This document shows positions 1 through 8,011 of a stretch of 64,000 nucleotides of DNA, in pieces (within the stretch, counting starts at the first letter, position 1; each line of letters begins with the position of its first letter). Made by a program: the position numbers and the translations under genes. This DNA comes from Nitrospira sp. GTDB taxonomy: Bacteria > Nitrospirota > Nitrospiria > Nitrospirales > Nitrospiraceae. The notes under the pieces were generated by a model. The model was not told where the DNA came from. It ran no database searches and saw only the letters and a program-made list of their open reading frames with translations. The DNA lies in contig SWDO01000021.1 in assembly GCA_005116895.1 (NCBI GenBank), positions 76,386 through 140,385 of the forward strand, given 5' to 3'.

Positions 1-149
1 CCCTGGCGGACTCAAGGGCAAGTGCCCTGCGACGGAACATGTCTGGTGGTTGAGCAAACTGCCGGGCTAGCAGCTTTGTGAACTTCAAATCGGAGAGAGG
101 ATAACTTAGAGATCGCGAGTCGCAGTTGATCAGGAAGAACTACTCCGCT
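1..149. other. window edge, no gene assigned
   Basis: All three plus-strand frames are open from the window edge to stops at 51-53, 68-70 and 79-81. The 3' end of a plus-strand gene could therefore lie here, but nothing distinguishes the frames and no protein family is recognisable in so short a piece. Positions 82-149 show no coding or structural signal that I can see. Confidence 0.3.
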
Positions 150-893
150 TTAGACCCCAATGGCCATGCGGACAGGATGAACGGTTTCCTGAATCCCGTA
201 GGGCCCAGCCGACTCCACCTGCTCGGGATCCGCATAGGTACCGAACATCCGATCCCATACCGTAAATAAGACCCCGAAATTTGCCCCCGCCTGCCCGACC
301 TCTTTTAGATGATGCACCCGATGATAGCGAGGCGTGACGACGAGCCACTCCAGTTTTCTCGATTGCCAGGTCACGTTCATGTGCATCCAGTTATTGGTCA
401 GGATCATCAGATAAGAATAAAGCGGAAAGAATAATGATGGCACTGGTTTAAGGAGCGGAAACGCCAGCAGATACGGGACACTGGCCAGGACGACTTGCGG
501 AAAACTCGCCCGAATACCGGCCAGCCAGTACAGCTCCGTTGGGGCATGGTGCCAGCGATGGATCGGCCAGACCCACGGCGTATGCCAGAGACGATGCATC
601 CAGTAGGCCAATCCGTCGAGGACAAGCAAGAAGACCACCAGCTTAAAGGCAAATGGCAGCGCCTGCCAACGCCAGTAGGAATAATGGGGAAACGGGATTC
701 GACTCGTCACCTGTGCGGCAAAGATAAAGAAGACTTGGTAGGTCAGGAAAGCCGCCACATCCTGCAGGAACACCTGACGATACAGAACTTGACGGGTGGG
801 CCACCAATACTCCAGTGCAAAAAAGACCAGCCCGATTCCCCAATACATGGCCAGCCACTCAAGCGAGATGTAATTGGCCAGCCAGTCGAACAT
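150..893 (-). CDS. sterol desaturase / fatty acid hydroxylase family membrane protein
   Basis: 247-residue integral membrane di-iron oxygenase of the fatty acid hydroxylase superfamily, which hydroxylates or desaturates lipid substrates in the membrane. The histidine clusters that bind the two irons are visible: H100xxxH104, H112xxHH116 and H191xxHH195, with another His at 171. Several hydrophobic stretches (about 10-30, 45-60, 82-100, 134-168) would place it in the inner membrane. I use the ATG at 893, which begins MFDWL, rather than an in-frame GTG three codons upstream. The substrate cannot be told from sequence; no hopanoid or carotenoid genes are adjacent. It is divergent from the kelch gene across a 183-nt gap. 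Confidence 0.85.
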   Translation of the reverse strand: MFDWLANYISLEWLAMYWGIGLVFFALEYWWPTRQVLYRQVFLQDVAAFLTYQVFFIFAAQVTSRIPFPHYSYWRWQALPFAFKLVVFLLVLDGLAYWMHRLWHTPWVWPIHRWHHAPTELYWLAGIRASFPQVVLASVPYLLAFPLLKPVPSLFFPLYSYLMILTNNWMHMNVTWQSRKLEWLVVTPRYHRVHHLKEVGQAGANFGVLFTVWDRMFGTYADPEQVESAGPYGIQETVHPVRMAIGV

Positions 894-1076
894 TATTACC
901 ACTTACGAAATATGGCTTAGTGTGACAGCGAGATGTACCGTAGGCAGGAGGATCGCCCATCTTGAAGCGCTGGTCAAGTCGGCATAGGACTCCCTCCACC
1001 CTTCCTATGGGGGGGCAACTGCTATTTATCAAAATACTACCTGTGGAGGAGATGGGCACCAGCTCAGCGCACACTC

Positions 1077-2585
1077 TTGGCGGGGGGAGATAGGGACGAC
1101 TACACGCGATTCCGCACAGGCCTTGCCTCGGTTGGAGGGAAACTATTTTCCATTGGCGGAGGACAGAACACCGTTCCTGTCACGACCGTCGAAGAGTATG
1201 ATCCTGAGACTCAGAATTGGGCCTTACGAGCGCCTGTGGCTTCATCACGCGTCTCAGTTGCGGTCGGAGAAGCGCTGGGCAAGCTTTATGTGCTTGGTGG
1301 GTCATCCAATGTCGGCGAAACCTTTCCATCTCCCCTCACTACCGTAGAAGAAGGCACGCTCCCTCCCACTGGGTCTGTCCTTCAGATTCCTACCGGAGAT
1401 GCGGTCACAGCCGGCAATGGTCAAGTAACTATCCGCTGGAACCTTGTGGCTGGAGCAACATCCTATAACCTCTACATGGCCTCAGACATCAACTTTGATC
1501 GGAGCAACTATGCCAGCTTATCCGATGGGGCAAAGCTTGTTAGTGTAACGTCTCCCCATACAGTCGCAGGGTTGACCAACGGCAAAACCTACTACTTTTT
1601 CGTGACTGCGGCCGATACTGGCCGAGAGAGCGAAGAGTCTTTCGGATCTTCCGCTACTCCAACAGCCCCGCCTGGTCTCCTCTGGCGCACAAAGGCGTCG
1701 ATGCCGACACCTCGCCTTGAAGCCGGGGCTGCGGTCGTGGATGGCAAAGTCTATGTCGTCGGAGGATTTTCAGGAAGCGCACTGCCAGCAACTGAAGAAT
1801 ACGATCCGGTTACGGACGCGTGGACGACCAAAGCCGATATGCTCACTGCACGCCGCTCTCCGGTTGTGACAGCGGTAAACAACAAAATCTATGCAATCGG
1901 AGGAATGGATTACATTGATGTCAACCAAGTGACATACTCCTACGCAACTGAGGAGTTTGACCCGTTAACCAACACCTGGAACTCTAAGGCTTCAATGCCA
2001 GTCGGGAATTCTGTGAACCCCATTCTCGGCAATCGCTTTATCGCAGGCACGGCTGTTAACGGCAAGATCTATATCACTGTGTTCAACAATGGCGGCGCTC
2101 CACCAATTTCCTCAATGTTTGAGTACGATCCAACGTCGAACACCTGGGATACCAACAAATCCCCTGTCCCGTTCGGAAATGCTCAGTATACTGTGGCATC
2201 CGTGGGCGGAAAACTTTATGCACTCACCTCCGGTTCATTCGCAGAATATACGCCCGCGACCGATACATGGATCATTCGCCCTTCTCCTCCACAAACTCTT
2301 TCCCAAATGAGGCTCGTTGCGGCATCCGGAAAGAACACGCTATACGCGATTGGGGGCTATAGTACCTCGGACATCCATGACATCGTACAAGAATACGACC
2401 CCGTTTCCAATATTTGGACGACCCAGGTCTCTGTTCCTGTTCCAAGACATTCGACAACGATGGCTGAAGTAGGAGGAAAGGTCTACGTTTTCGGAGGCTC
2501 GCTTTTCCCCGATTTCGTCAATGTAGGAGGAGCCCCGACATTTGTTAGGCCACTTCCCCTTTCGGATGTAGAAGAAAGCCAGTGA
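1077..2585 (+). CDS. kelch-repeat protein with embedded fibronectin type III domain, probably 5'-truncated
   Basis: 502 residues of kelch repeats (GG pair, then Tyr, then Trp after a D-P-x-T/S turn), which fold into beta-propellers. Two repeats at about 15-90 are followed by a fibronectin-III-like domain (about 100-195) and then about six repeats (198-490), enough for one complete propeller. The first propeller is therefore largely missing. The only upstream in-frame initiator is a TTG at 1077. No signal peptide or correctly spaced ribosome-binding site precedes it, and the frame further upstream does not look like kelch. Such proteins are usually exported and act as binding scaffolds; no enzymatic motif is seen. 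I regard this as a real coding region of uncertain start and possibly a pseudogene. Confidence 0.7.
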   Translation: MAGGDRDDYTRFRTGLASVGGKLFSIGGGQNTVPVTTVEEYDPETQNWALRAPVASSRVSVAVGEALGKLYVLGGSSNVGETFPSPLTTVEEGTLPPTGSVLQIPTGDAVTAGNGQVTIRWNLVAGATSYNLYMASDINFDRSNYASLSDGAKLVSVTSPHTVAGLTNGKTYYFFVTAADTGRESEESFGSSATPTAPPGLLWRTKASMPTPRLEAGAAVVDGKVYVVGGFSGSALPATEEYDPVTDAWTTKADMLTARRSPVVTAVNNKIYAIGGMDYIDVNQVTYSYATEEFDPLTNTWNSKASMPVGNSVNPILGNRFIAGTAVNGKIYITVFNNGGAPPISSMFEYDPTSNTWDTNKSPVPFGNAQYTVASVGGKLYALTSGSFAEYTPATDTWIIRPSPPQTLSQMRLVAASGKNTLYAIGGYSTSDIHDIVQEYDPVSNIWTTQVSVPVPRHSTTMAEVGGKVYVFGGSLFPDFVNVGGAPTFVRPLPLSDVEESQ

Positions 2586-2620
2586 GGGTGTGCGCTGGCC
2601 AATATGATCTTGGAGGTGGG

Positions 2621-3712
2621 CTAGACGTTGAACCTAAAATATACGATATCCGCTTCTTTGATGACGTAATCCTTACCTTCCAGCCGGAACAACCCCTTCT
2701 CCTTCACCTTTGCCTCCGACCCACAGGCCAGGAGATCGTCATAGTGATAGACCTCGGCACGAATGAAGCCGCGTTCCATATCGGAGTGAATCTTGCCGGC
2801 CGCTTGCGGCGCTTTCATGCCTTTTGGGATGGGCCAGGCGCGAGATTCGATTTCGCCGGCGGTGAAGAAGGTAATCAGGTCCAGTAATGTATAGGCTTCG
2901 CGTGTCAGTCGGACCAGCCCCGATTCGGTCAGTCCGAGTTCTTTCAGGAAGTCCGCCCGCTCGCTGTCCGGCAGCGAGGAAAGTTCCGCTTCGAGTTGTC
3001 CGCAGATTGTCACAACGCGAGCCCCACGCTTCTCGGCAAAGTCGCGCACCGTCTTGACCATCGCGTCATCCGCGTTCTTCCCTTCGGATACGTTCGCAAG
3101 AAAGAGGACCGGCTTGGCGGACAGCAGCTGACATTCGGTGAGGATGACCCGTTCCTCAGTCGTGTATGGCAGGTTGCCCAGCCACTCGCCTTTGTCGAGC
3201 TGACCGATGAGTTTGGTGAGAAACTCCACTTCAAAGGCAGCTTTTTTGTCTCCAGCCCTAACTTTTTTCTCGGTTTTCTGCTTCCTCCGATCGAGCGTCT
3301 CTAGATCGGACAACATCAGTTCGGTTTCGATCACGCCAATATCCCGGAGCGGATCGACGCCCCCGCTGACATGGACGACATCGGTTCCCTGGAAACAGCG
3401 AACGACATGCAGCAACGCATCGACTTCGCGGATATGGCCGAGGAATTGATTCCCCAGTCCTTCGCCTTTGCTGGCTCCTTCCACGAGCCCGGCGATGTCG
3501 CGCACTTCCAGCGTGCTGTAGGTGGTTTTCTTCGAAACGAAGATTTCGGTTAGCTTAATGAGGCGAGGGTCGGGGACCAGGGCAATGCCGGTGTTCGGAT
3601 CGACGGTTGCGAACGGATAATTAGCCGCCAAGGCGCCGCTGCCGGTCAATGCATTGAAAACTGTTGTCTTGCCGACGTTTGGCAAACCAATCATCCCGCA
3701 ACAGAGACCCAT
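2621..3712 (-). CDS. ychF: redox-regulated P-loop ATPase YchF
   Basis: 363 residues, the normal length for this OBG-family protein (OLA1 in eukaryotes). The P-loop GLPNVGKTT lies near residue 9, the G3 motif DIAGLVEGA in the first third, and the usual NKxD is replaced by NVSE, the change that makes YchF prefer ATP over GTP. The C-terminus carries the TGS domain (about 280-363, ending YFRFNV). It is cytosolic, ribosome-associated and implicated in stress responses. It starts one base after pth ends and is the last gene of prs-rplY-pth-ychF, so it is probably translationally coupled to pth. Confidence 0.97.
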   Translation of the reverse strand: MGLCCGMIGLPNVGKTTVFNALTGSGALAANYPFATVDPNTGIALVPDPRLIKLTEIFVSKKTTYSTLEVRDIAGLVEGASKGEGLGNQFLGHIREVDALLHVVRCFQGTDVVHVSGGVDPLRDIGVIETELMLSDLETLDRRKQKTEKKVRAGDKKAAFEVEFLTKLIGQLDKGEWLGNLPYTTEERVILTECQLLSAKPVLFLANVSEGKNADDAMVKTVRDFAEKRGARVVTICGQLEAELSSLPDSERADFLKELGLTESGLVRLTREAYTLLDLITFFTAGEIESRAWPIPKGMKAPQAAGKIHSDMERGFIRAEVYHYDDLLACGSEAKVKEKGLFRLEGKDYVIKEADIVYFRFNV

Positions 3713-4306
3713 TTATGTCGTCCCCTCCCCTTCGTCCACGACCTTCTCTCTGATATTAAACTGATTCATCGCGACATCCGGTCCACGATGGATAAGACAT
3801 TCCAATGCATCGACAGCCCGTGCCAGACAAGGCTCAATAATGGCCATCTCATCCTGAGTCACCCGCTCCAATACATAATCGGCAGAATTCTGACCAGGCG
3901 CGGGTCGACCGATTCCAATTTTCAATCGGATGAATTCTGGAGTCCCGAGTGCCTCTATGATGGACTTGATCCCGTTGTGTCCCCCATGGCCACCAGATAG
4001 CTTAATCCTGAGCCGCCCTGGCTCCAAATCCAGATCATCGTGTATGACAATGAGTTTATTGGGGGTGAGCTCGAATTCGCGGAAGAGGCCTTTCAAGGGA
4101 GGACCGGTCACATTCATCCAGTCGAGCAAGCCAGCCAGCTCGATCAATTCCCCTCCAAGTCGCCCAGATCCCCGCTGTGCGGTCCCACGCGGCGAAAGTC
4201 GGATCGACCATCGAGCGGCGGCCCGCTCGATGGTCCACATGCCGACATTGTGACGAGTCTGGGCATAGGCTTTCCCAGGATTGCCCAGTCCAACGAGCAG
4301 ATGCAA
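3713..4306 (-). CDS. pth: peptidyl-tRNA hydrolase
   Basis: 197-residue cytosolic esterase that releases peptides from prematurely dropped peptidyl-tRNA and recycles the tRNA. Family motifs are present: VGLGNPG at the N-terminus, the catalytic His in TRHNVG (about residue 19), the substrate-clamping Asn in WMNVTG, the Asp in IHDDLDL and the GGHGGHNG loop. It starts two bases after rplY stops and abuts ychF, an rplY-pth-ychF arrangement that is common in bacteria. Confidence 0.97.
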   Translation of the reverse strand: MHLLVGLGNPGKAYAQTRHNVGMWTIERAAARWSIRLSPRGTAQRGSGRLGGELIELAGLLDWMNVTGPPLKGLFREFELTPNKLIVIHDDLDLEPGRLRIKLSGGHGGHNGIKSIIEALGTPEFIRLKIGIGRPAPGQNSADYVLERVTQDEMAIIEPCLARAVDALECLIHRGPDVAMNQFNIREKVVDEGEGTT

Positions 4307-4308
4307 CG

Positions 4309-5091
4309 TTACTTCTTCTTTTCAGCTTCTTTCTTGTCACCCTTCGGAGCCGCTGCAGCTTCTTTCTTTTCGCCACCCTTGGCATCACCGGCAGGCGCGA
4401 CCGCTCCAGCCTTGGCCGGTTCAGCACCCCCAGCGCCGTCAGCTCCTGCTTCCTTGCCTTTCGCCACGACTTCCGGTTCGCCCGCTGCTCCCACACCACT
4501 GGTGAGCAAGGCTTCGAGTTTGGCATCTGACATCGGTGCCGCGACACTGACCACCATTTGATCGGCATCATCCAGAAAACGGACACCTTCACGCACCACG
4601 AGTTCCTTCACATGAATGCCGCTAGCGATAGTCAAAGGGGAGGCATCGACCTCGATGTAATCGGGCAGTGCGGCTGGAAGACATTCGATGTGCACATCGC
4701 GCATGTTGTGGTGCAGCACACCACCTTCCTTCACCCCGGCTGGAATACTACCAATGACCTTAACCGGAACCTTCACTCTGATCGGTTTGCTCATAGAAAT
4801 CTCAAAGAGATCCGCGTGGAGGACAGCACCCGTCACCGGATCCACTTGATAATCACGCAAGAGCGCGGTGCGGTTCGGTTTGGACTTGGCTCCGTCCACC
4901 GTGAGCGAGATCAACGCGGTACTGCCGGCTTGAGACTTCAAAATTTTAATCAATCCCTCGGGATTGACAGTCAATAACAGGCATTCCCCTTGTCCGTAAA
5001 GCACGGCCGGAATTTTCCCTGCCCGCCGCATCGACCGTGCAGCTCCCTTGCCCGCTTGTTCTCTCACGGCCACTGTTAAATCGAATTTCAT
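4309..5091 (-). CDS. rplY: 50S ribosomal protein bL25 (Ctc/TL5 type)
   Basis: 260 residues. It is the long two-domain Ctc/TL5 form, with an N-terminal 5S-rRNA-binding L25 domain (about 1-95), a beta-rich C-terminal domain (about 100-185) and a low-complexity Ala/Gly/Lys tail of roughly 60 residues ending in a lysine run. I chose the ATG at 5091 (MKFDLTVAV) because GGAGG lies a few bases upstream and homologues start there. An in-frame codon 11 residues earlier adds only an Arg-rich leader. It forms an operon with prs upstream and pth downstream. Confidence 0.95.
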   Translation of the reverse strand: MKFDLTVAVREQAGKGAARSMRRAGKIPAVLYGQGECLLLTVNPEGLIKILKSQAGSTALISLTVDGAKSKPNRTALLRDYQVDPVTGAVLHADLFEISMSKPIRVKVPVKVIGSIPAGVKEGGVLHHNMRDVHIECLPAALPDYIEVDASPLTIASGIHVKELVVREGVRFLDDADQMVVSVAAPMSDAKLEALLTSGVGAAGEPEVVAKGKEAGADGAGGAEPAKAGAVAPAGDAKGGEKKEAAAAPKGDKKEAEKKK

Positions 5092-5142
5092 GATCTTCCT
5101 CCGTCTCCTCGACTGCTCACGCAAGACCCAGTCCCGGCTGGG

Positions 5143-6051
5143 CTACGCAAATAATGAACTCACCGACTCATCTTCATGGATCCGTCTGATGGCTTCGCCT
5201 AAAAGCGGCGCCACCGACAACTGATGCAACTTCGGACAGGCCAACTCTTTTCCTCGCAGCGGAATCGTGTTGGTCACTACCACTTGGGACAGACAGGACA
5301 TCTGTAACCGTTCCAGTGCCGGCCCGGACAGCACCGCGTGCGTGCAGGCCGTGATCACCTCTCGAGCACCATGATCAAGACAAGCCTGAGCCCCTTGAAC
5401 AATGGTGCCTGCCGTATCGATCATGTCATCGAGGAGCAAGACGCTCTTCCCTTGCACATCTCCGATGATGTTCATGATTTGCGCTTGATTCGGACCTTCA
5501 CGTCGCTTGTCGATGATCGCCAGATTCGCCTGAAGGCGTTTGGCAAACGCCCTGGCCCGCTCCACGCCCCCAGCATCGGGCGAGACGACGACCAGATCCG
5601 CGATTTTCTTCTTCACAATGTAGTCCAGCAACACCGGAAGGGCGTACAAGTGATCGACTGGCACGTTAAAAAATCCCTGGATCTGCCCAGCATGAAGATC
5701 CATTGAGAGCACACGATCCGCGCCGGCAGTCGTAATCAAATCGGCAACGAGCTTCGCCGTGATCGGAACTCGTGGTTGGTCCTTGCGGTCCTGACGAGCA
5801 TATCCAAAATAAGGCACAACGGCAGTAATACGATTGGCCGACGAACGTTTCAACGCGTCGATGATGATCAACAACTCCATCAAGGAGTCGTTGACCGGTT
5901 GACAACAGGACTGCACAACGAACACGTCGGCGCCACGCACATTTTCGTCGATCTTGACCCGAATCTCTCCATCACTGAACGACGAAACTGTCGCTTCACC
6001 GAGCAGCCATGAACAAATGCCCAATGCAATTCTGAAAATGGCTCTATTCAT
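5143..6051 (-). CDS. prs: ribose-phosphate pyrophosphokinase, short N-terminus
   Basis: Makes PRPP from ribose-5-phosphate and ATP, supplying nucleotide, histidine and the downstream tryptophan pathway. The conserved blocks are present: FSDGEI near the N-terminus, [22 protein letters not shown], and the PRPP-binding loop [12 protein letters not shown]. The oddity is the start. Homologues have about 24-29 residues before the GEATV/FSDGE block, including an FxGNxxxxLA segment; here only about 17 residues fit and that segment is missing, so the first beta-strand and turn look about ten residues short. The ATG at 6051 is preferred over a GTG nine codons upstream. A decayed transposase remnant begins 42 bases upstream. 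The enzyme may be intact with a divergent N-terminus, or altered by the local rearrangement or an assembly error. Confidence 0.9.
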   Translation of the reverse strand: MNRAIFRIALGICSWLLGEATVSSFSDGEIRVKIDENVRGADVFVVQSCCQPVNDSLMELLIIIDALKRSSANRITAVVPYFGYARQDRKDQPRVPITAKLVADLITTAGADRVLSMDLHAGQIQGFFNVPVDHLYALPVLLDYIVKKKIADLVVVSPDAGGVERARAFAKRLQANLAIIDKRREGPNQAQIMNIIGDVQGKSVLLLDDMIDTAGTIVQGAQACLDHGAREVITACTHAVLSGPALERLQMSCLSQVVVTNTIPLRGKELACPKLHQLSVAPLLGEAIRRIHEDESVSSLFA

Positions 6052-6093
6052 GGGCCTTTCAAGAACTGGAACACGCACTATTTGAGGCTCTGC

Positions 6094-6318
6094 TCAGTAG
6101 GAGAGATTGCCATCTGACGTTTCCACTACCAGATGAAAGTGGTTATCCATCAGGCGATAGGCATGGAGCAGGCGATCAAACCGGGAAACGACGCGTGACA
6201 GCACCGCGGGAAACTGCTGTCGGTCCTCGTCATCCAGTAAAATGTTCTGCCGAGCCTTGCCCCTGGCCGTGACGTGATAGAACTCCTCAGGGAATTCAAT
6301 GCGAAGCGGTCAAGCCAA
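6094..6318 (-). pseudogene. decayed REP-associated tyrosine transposase (RAYT, IS200-like) fragment
   Basis: On the minus strand the segment reads like the first 75 residues of a Y1/RAYT transposase: PLRIEF, then YHVTARG, then LDDEDRQQF, then HAYRLM-NHFHLVVET and DGNLS. The HUH metal-binding motif survives as HFH. The ancestral start is traceable: a TTG at 6318-6316 stands where ATG is expected and is followed by Ala and then TGA where homologues have Arg. The frame ends at TGA 6096-6094, well short of the catalytic Tyr region. It is therefore non-functional. It sits directly upstream of prs and probably marks an old insertion or rearrangement. Confidence 0.8.
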
Positions 6319-6482
6319 GTAGGACAATCCATCTCACCATTGATGCACCGAACACAATATAACCCTCATTGCGTTCATGTGTGTCACTTTTTTATTTTAA
6401 GGTGGGCAGGCGGCTAAACAGGAGCTATCATGAGAAGTCGCGCACTGGATTTCGGCTTCGAATTCGAGGAAGGTCACGTTGG

Positions 6483-7346
6483 GTGATACGGACAATACCA
6501 AGAACTCTGGCCTTGCTCAGTGTCATCCTCCCCGCATCGGCATGGCTGTTATTCGGCCACGTACGGGTGGAAGCTGCCAACCTAGAAACCGGGCTCCTGT
6601 GCAGCCAGTGCGAAGAGACCGATCGCTTCGTCCGATTGCAAGGTGCAGCGGTAGAGCCACGCATGGGAACCGCTCGACCGTTCACGCATCCGTTCGTCCT
6701 AAGTCCTGAAGAGTGGGTGTCCCTTCTCAGAGAGCTGCATGTCCAACGTCAAAGCCAAGGACTCCTGTTACGGGACCCACCCGGACCGATTATCCCGGCC
6801 TTCACGGCAGAAGAAATCGGTTATCTCAGCGCAACATTAAGCAAAGCCTTTGCCCAAGCAAAGCCCAATGAATGGGTGGTATTTGGTCTCAGTGGCCCGA
6901 CCACGCATGGGATGGCTAAAATTACGACAGGGGGATGGTTCGTGGAAGGATCTTCGCTCCACCTCATCTTGGCCAACTATCGGAAGGCTGTGACGATGCG
7001 GAGCACCCGTGAATCACTCTGGGAGCATCCGCTCCGCCCAGACGAGGGGGCTGACTACGATCTGGTTGCAGGGACTCATCATACAATCGTGCGCGACCCC
7101 ACTGTCAGTTCGAGTCTGTTCTCGTCCCCACCCGCCGAACTGGCTATTTCCTATCAGGCAGCCCTGTTGGGACAGACGATTGATGTTTCGACACTCAAAG
7201 CACCGGCCACACTCTCACCGAGGGTAGCCCCTGCCTCCATGTCGATCGAAGACCGACTCCGCGCACTGAAGCAGTTGCATGCCCAAGGGTTGATCACGGA
7301 AGAAGAATACCGCGCCAAAAAGCAGCAGATACTGGATCGGTTCTAA
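6483..7346 (+). CDS. secreted protein with C-terminal SHOCT domain
   Basis: 287 residues. I start at the GTG at 6483 because AGGAAGG lies about nine bases upstream and the product then opens with a signal peptide (VIRTIPRT, a hydrophobic core, then VEAAN). A TTG 38 codons upstream would give an implausible basic leader. The mature protein has a CSQC pair and a central region related to the lipoprotein at 31118-32131 (shared QAKP block). It ends in a SHOCT domain (about 255-287, EERL/EEYRAKKQQIL pattern), a short helical oligomerisation module. Function unknown; an envelope role is inferred from export. It is isolated in an accessory stretch between the RAYT remnant and the trpA-tail duplicate. 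Confidence 0.75.
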   Translation: MIRTIPRTLALLSVILPASAWLLFGHVRVEAANLETGLLCSQCEETDRFVRLQGAAVEPRMGTARPFTHPFVLSPEEWVSLLRELHVQRQSQGLLLRDPPGPIIPAFTAEEIGYLSATLSKAFAQAKPNEWVVFGLSGPTTHGMAKITTGGWFVEGSSLHLILANYRKAVTMRSTRESLWEHPLRPDEGADYDLVAGTHHTIVRDPTVSSSLFSSPPAELAISYQAALLGQTIDVSTLKAPATLSPRVAPASMSIEDRLRALKQLHAQGLITEEEYRAKKQQILDRF

Positions 7347-7478
7347 GCCATCGTAGACGTCCCGGCAAAGAGATCTAGAAACACACAACCCCTTTCAGTA
7401 AATTTAATGAGTTGGGGGCAGATCTTGTTCCGTGCGTCAACTTCCCTCTTCGACCCGATGGGCTACCTTGGTGGGTGC
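7347..7478. other. intergenic stretch with REP-like motif
   Basis: No gene. A GGGGGCAGATCTTG motif at about 7415-7428 resembles the short conserved sequence often found beside REP/RAYT elements in environmental genomes. This resemblance is from memory only. Confidence 0.2.
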
Positions 7479-7556
7479 CTAGCCCGTCGCCATGGCCGTT
7501 TTCAACGATCGGACAAACTCGGCGACCTTCCCCACCATCCCGGGATCCTGTTGTTT
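7479..7556 (-). pseudogene. second, partial copy of the trpA 3' end
   Basis: On the minus strand this encodes a TrpA C-terminus, [22 protein letters not shown] followed by TAG. It matches 20 of the last 24 residues of the intact TrpA, and 62 of the last 75 bases are identical. Upstream of QQDP the similarity fades, so no TrpA catalytic part remains. Four of the 24 residues differ and most base changes are silent, as expected for a tail that was once part of a working trpA. With the true trpA end it brackets the toxin-antitoxin pair as a direct repeat. Confidence 0.85.
7507..7526. repeat. 20-bp perfect core of the trpA-tail direct repeat, copy 1
   Basis: GATCGGACAAACTCGGCGAC, identical to 8714-8733 and in the same orientation, 1,207 bp apart. 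It is the longest perfect block inside the 75-bp 83%-identical repeat and is the natural candidate for a recombination crossover. Confidence 0.85.
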
Positions 7557-7594
7557 CCACACAGACCTTGTCCCGATCTGCACAGCTCCAGCAT

Positions 7595-8011
7595 TTAGAT
7601 CAGCCCAGCCATGGCGGAACGGAACGCCCGTAAATCTTCGAGTCGAGTCGTGATGACGTCATACACCTGTCCATAGTCGATCTTCCAATACACGTGAACG
7701 AGCAAATTTCTGAAGCGCGCCATCTGCTGCAGGCGGCTGGAAAGATCCGTGGGGATGAGTCCTGCCTGTTCCAACGTGGCGAAGCAACCTGCATATTCTT
7801 CAGGCACTTGATGCAGTCGTTTCGCCGACACATGAAAGCACAAGGCCAACGCGGCCTCAATCGCGATCAGTAGTCGATAACAGGCCACATCACGGGTGTC
7901 TTGATTAGAAAGGAATGTCTCGCGAGACAGACGACCGATCTCTTCGAGCCGTCTCAACGATGTATCGATTTCAACGCAACGTGCCCGGATGAGGTCCGGA
8001 TTCAGGCTCAT
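7595..8011 (-). CDS. hepT: HEPN-domain RNase toxin, HepT family
   Basis: 138-residue helical protein with the HepT RNase signature RX4HXY (R101, H106, Y108, in RNLLVHVY). HepT toxins cleave RNA, and in the best-studied type VII systems they are silenced when the partner nucleotidyltransferase AMPylates the Tyr of this motif; the Tyr is retained here. Its start overlaps the end of mntA by 4 bases, the usual antitoxin-first order with translational coupling. The pair lies between the end of trpA and a duplicated trpA tail, pointing to acquisition as a unit. Confidence 0.88.
   Translation of the reverse strand: MSLNPDLIRARCVEIDTSLRRLEEIGRLSRETFLSNQDTRDVACYRLLIAIEAALALCFHVSAKRLHQVPEEYAGCFATLEQAGLIPTDLSSRLQQMARFRNLLVHVYWKIDYGQVYDVITTRLEDLRAFRSAMAGLI

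Noticed and set aside
3788-4592. Long open frames antisense to pth and rplY
   Set aside because: They mirror strongly conserved genes on the minus strand, are low-complexity and have no ribosome-binding sites; shadow frames caused by codon bias.
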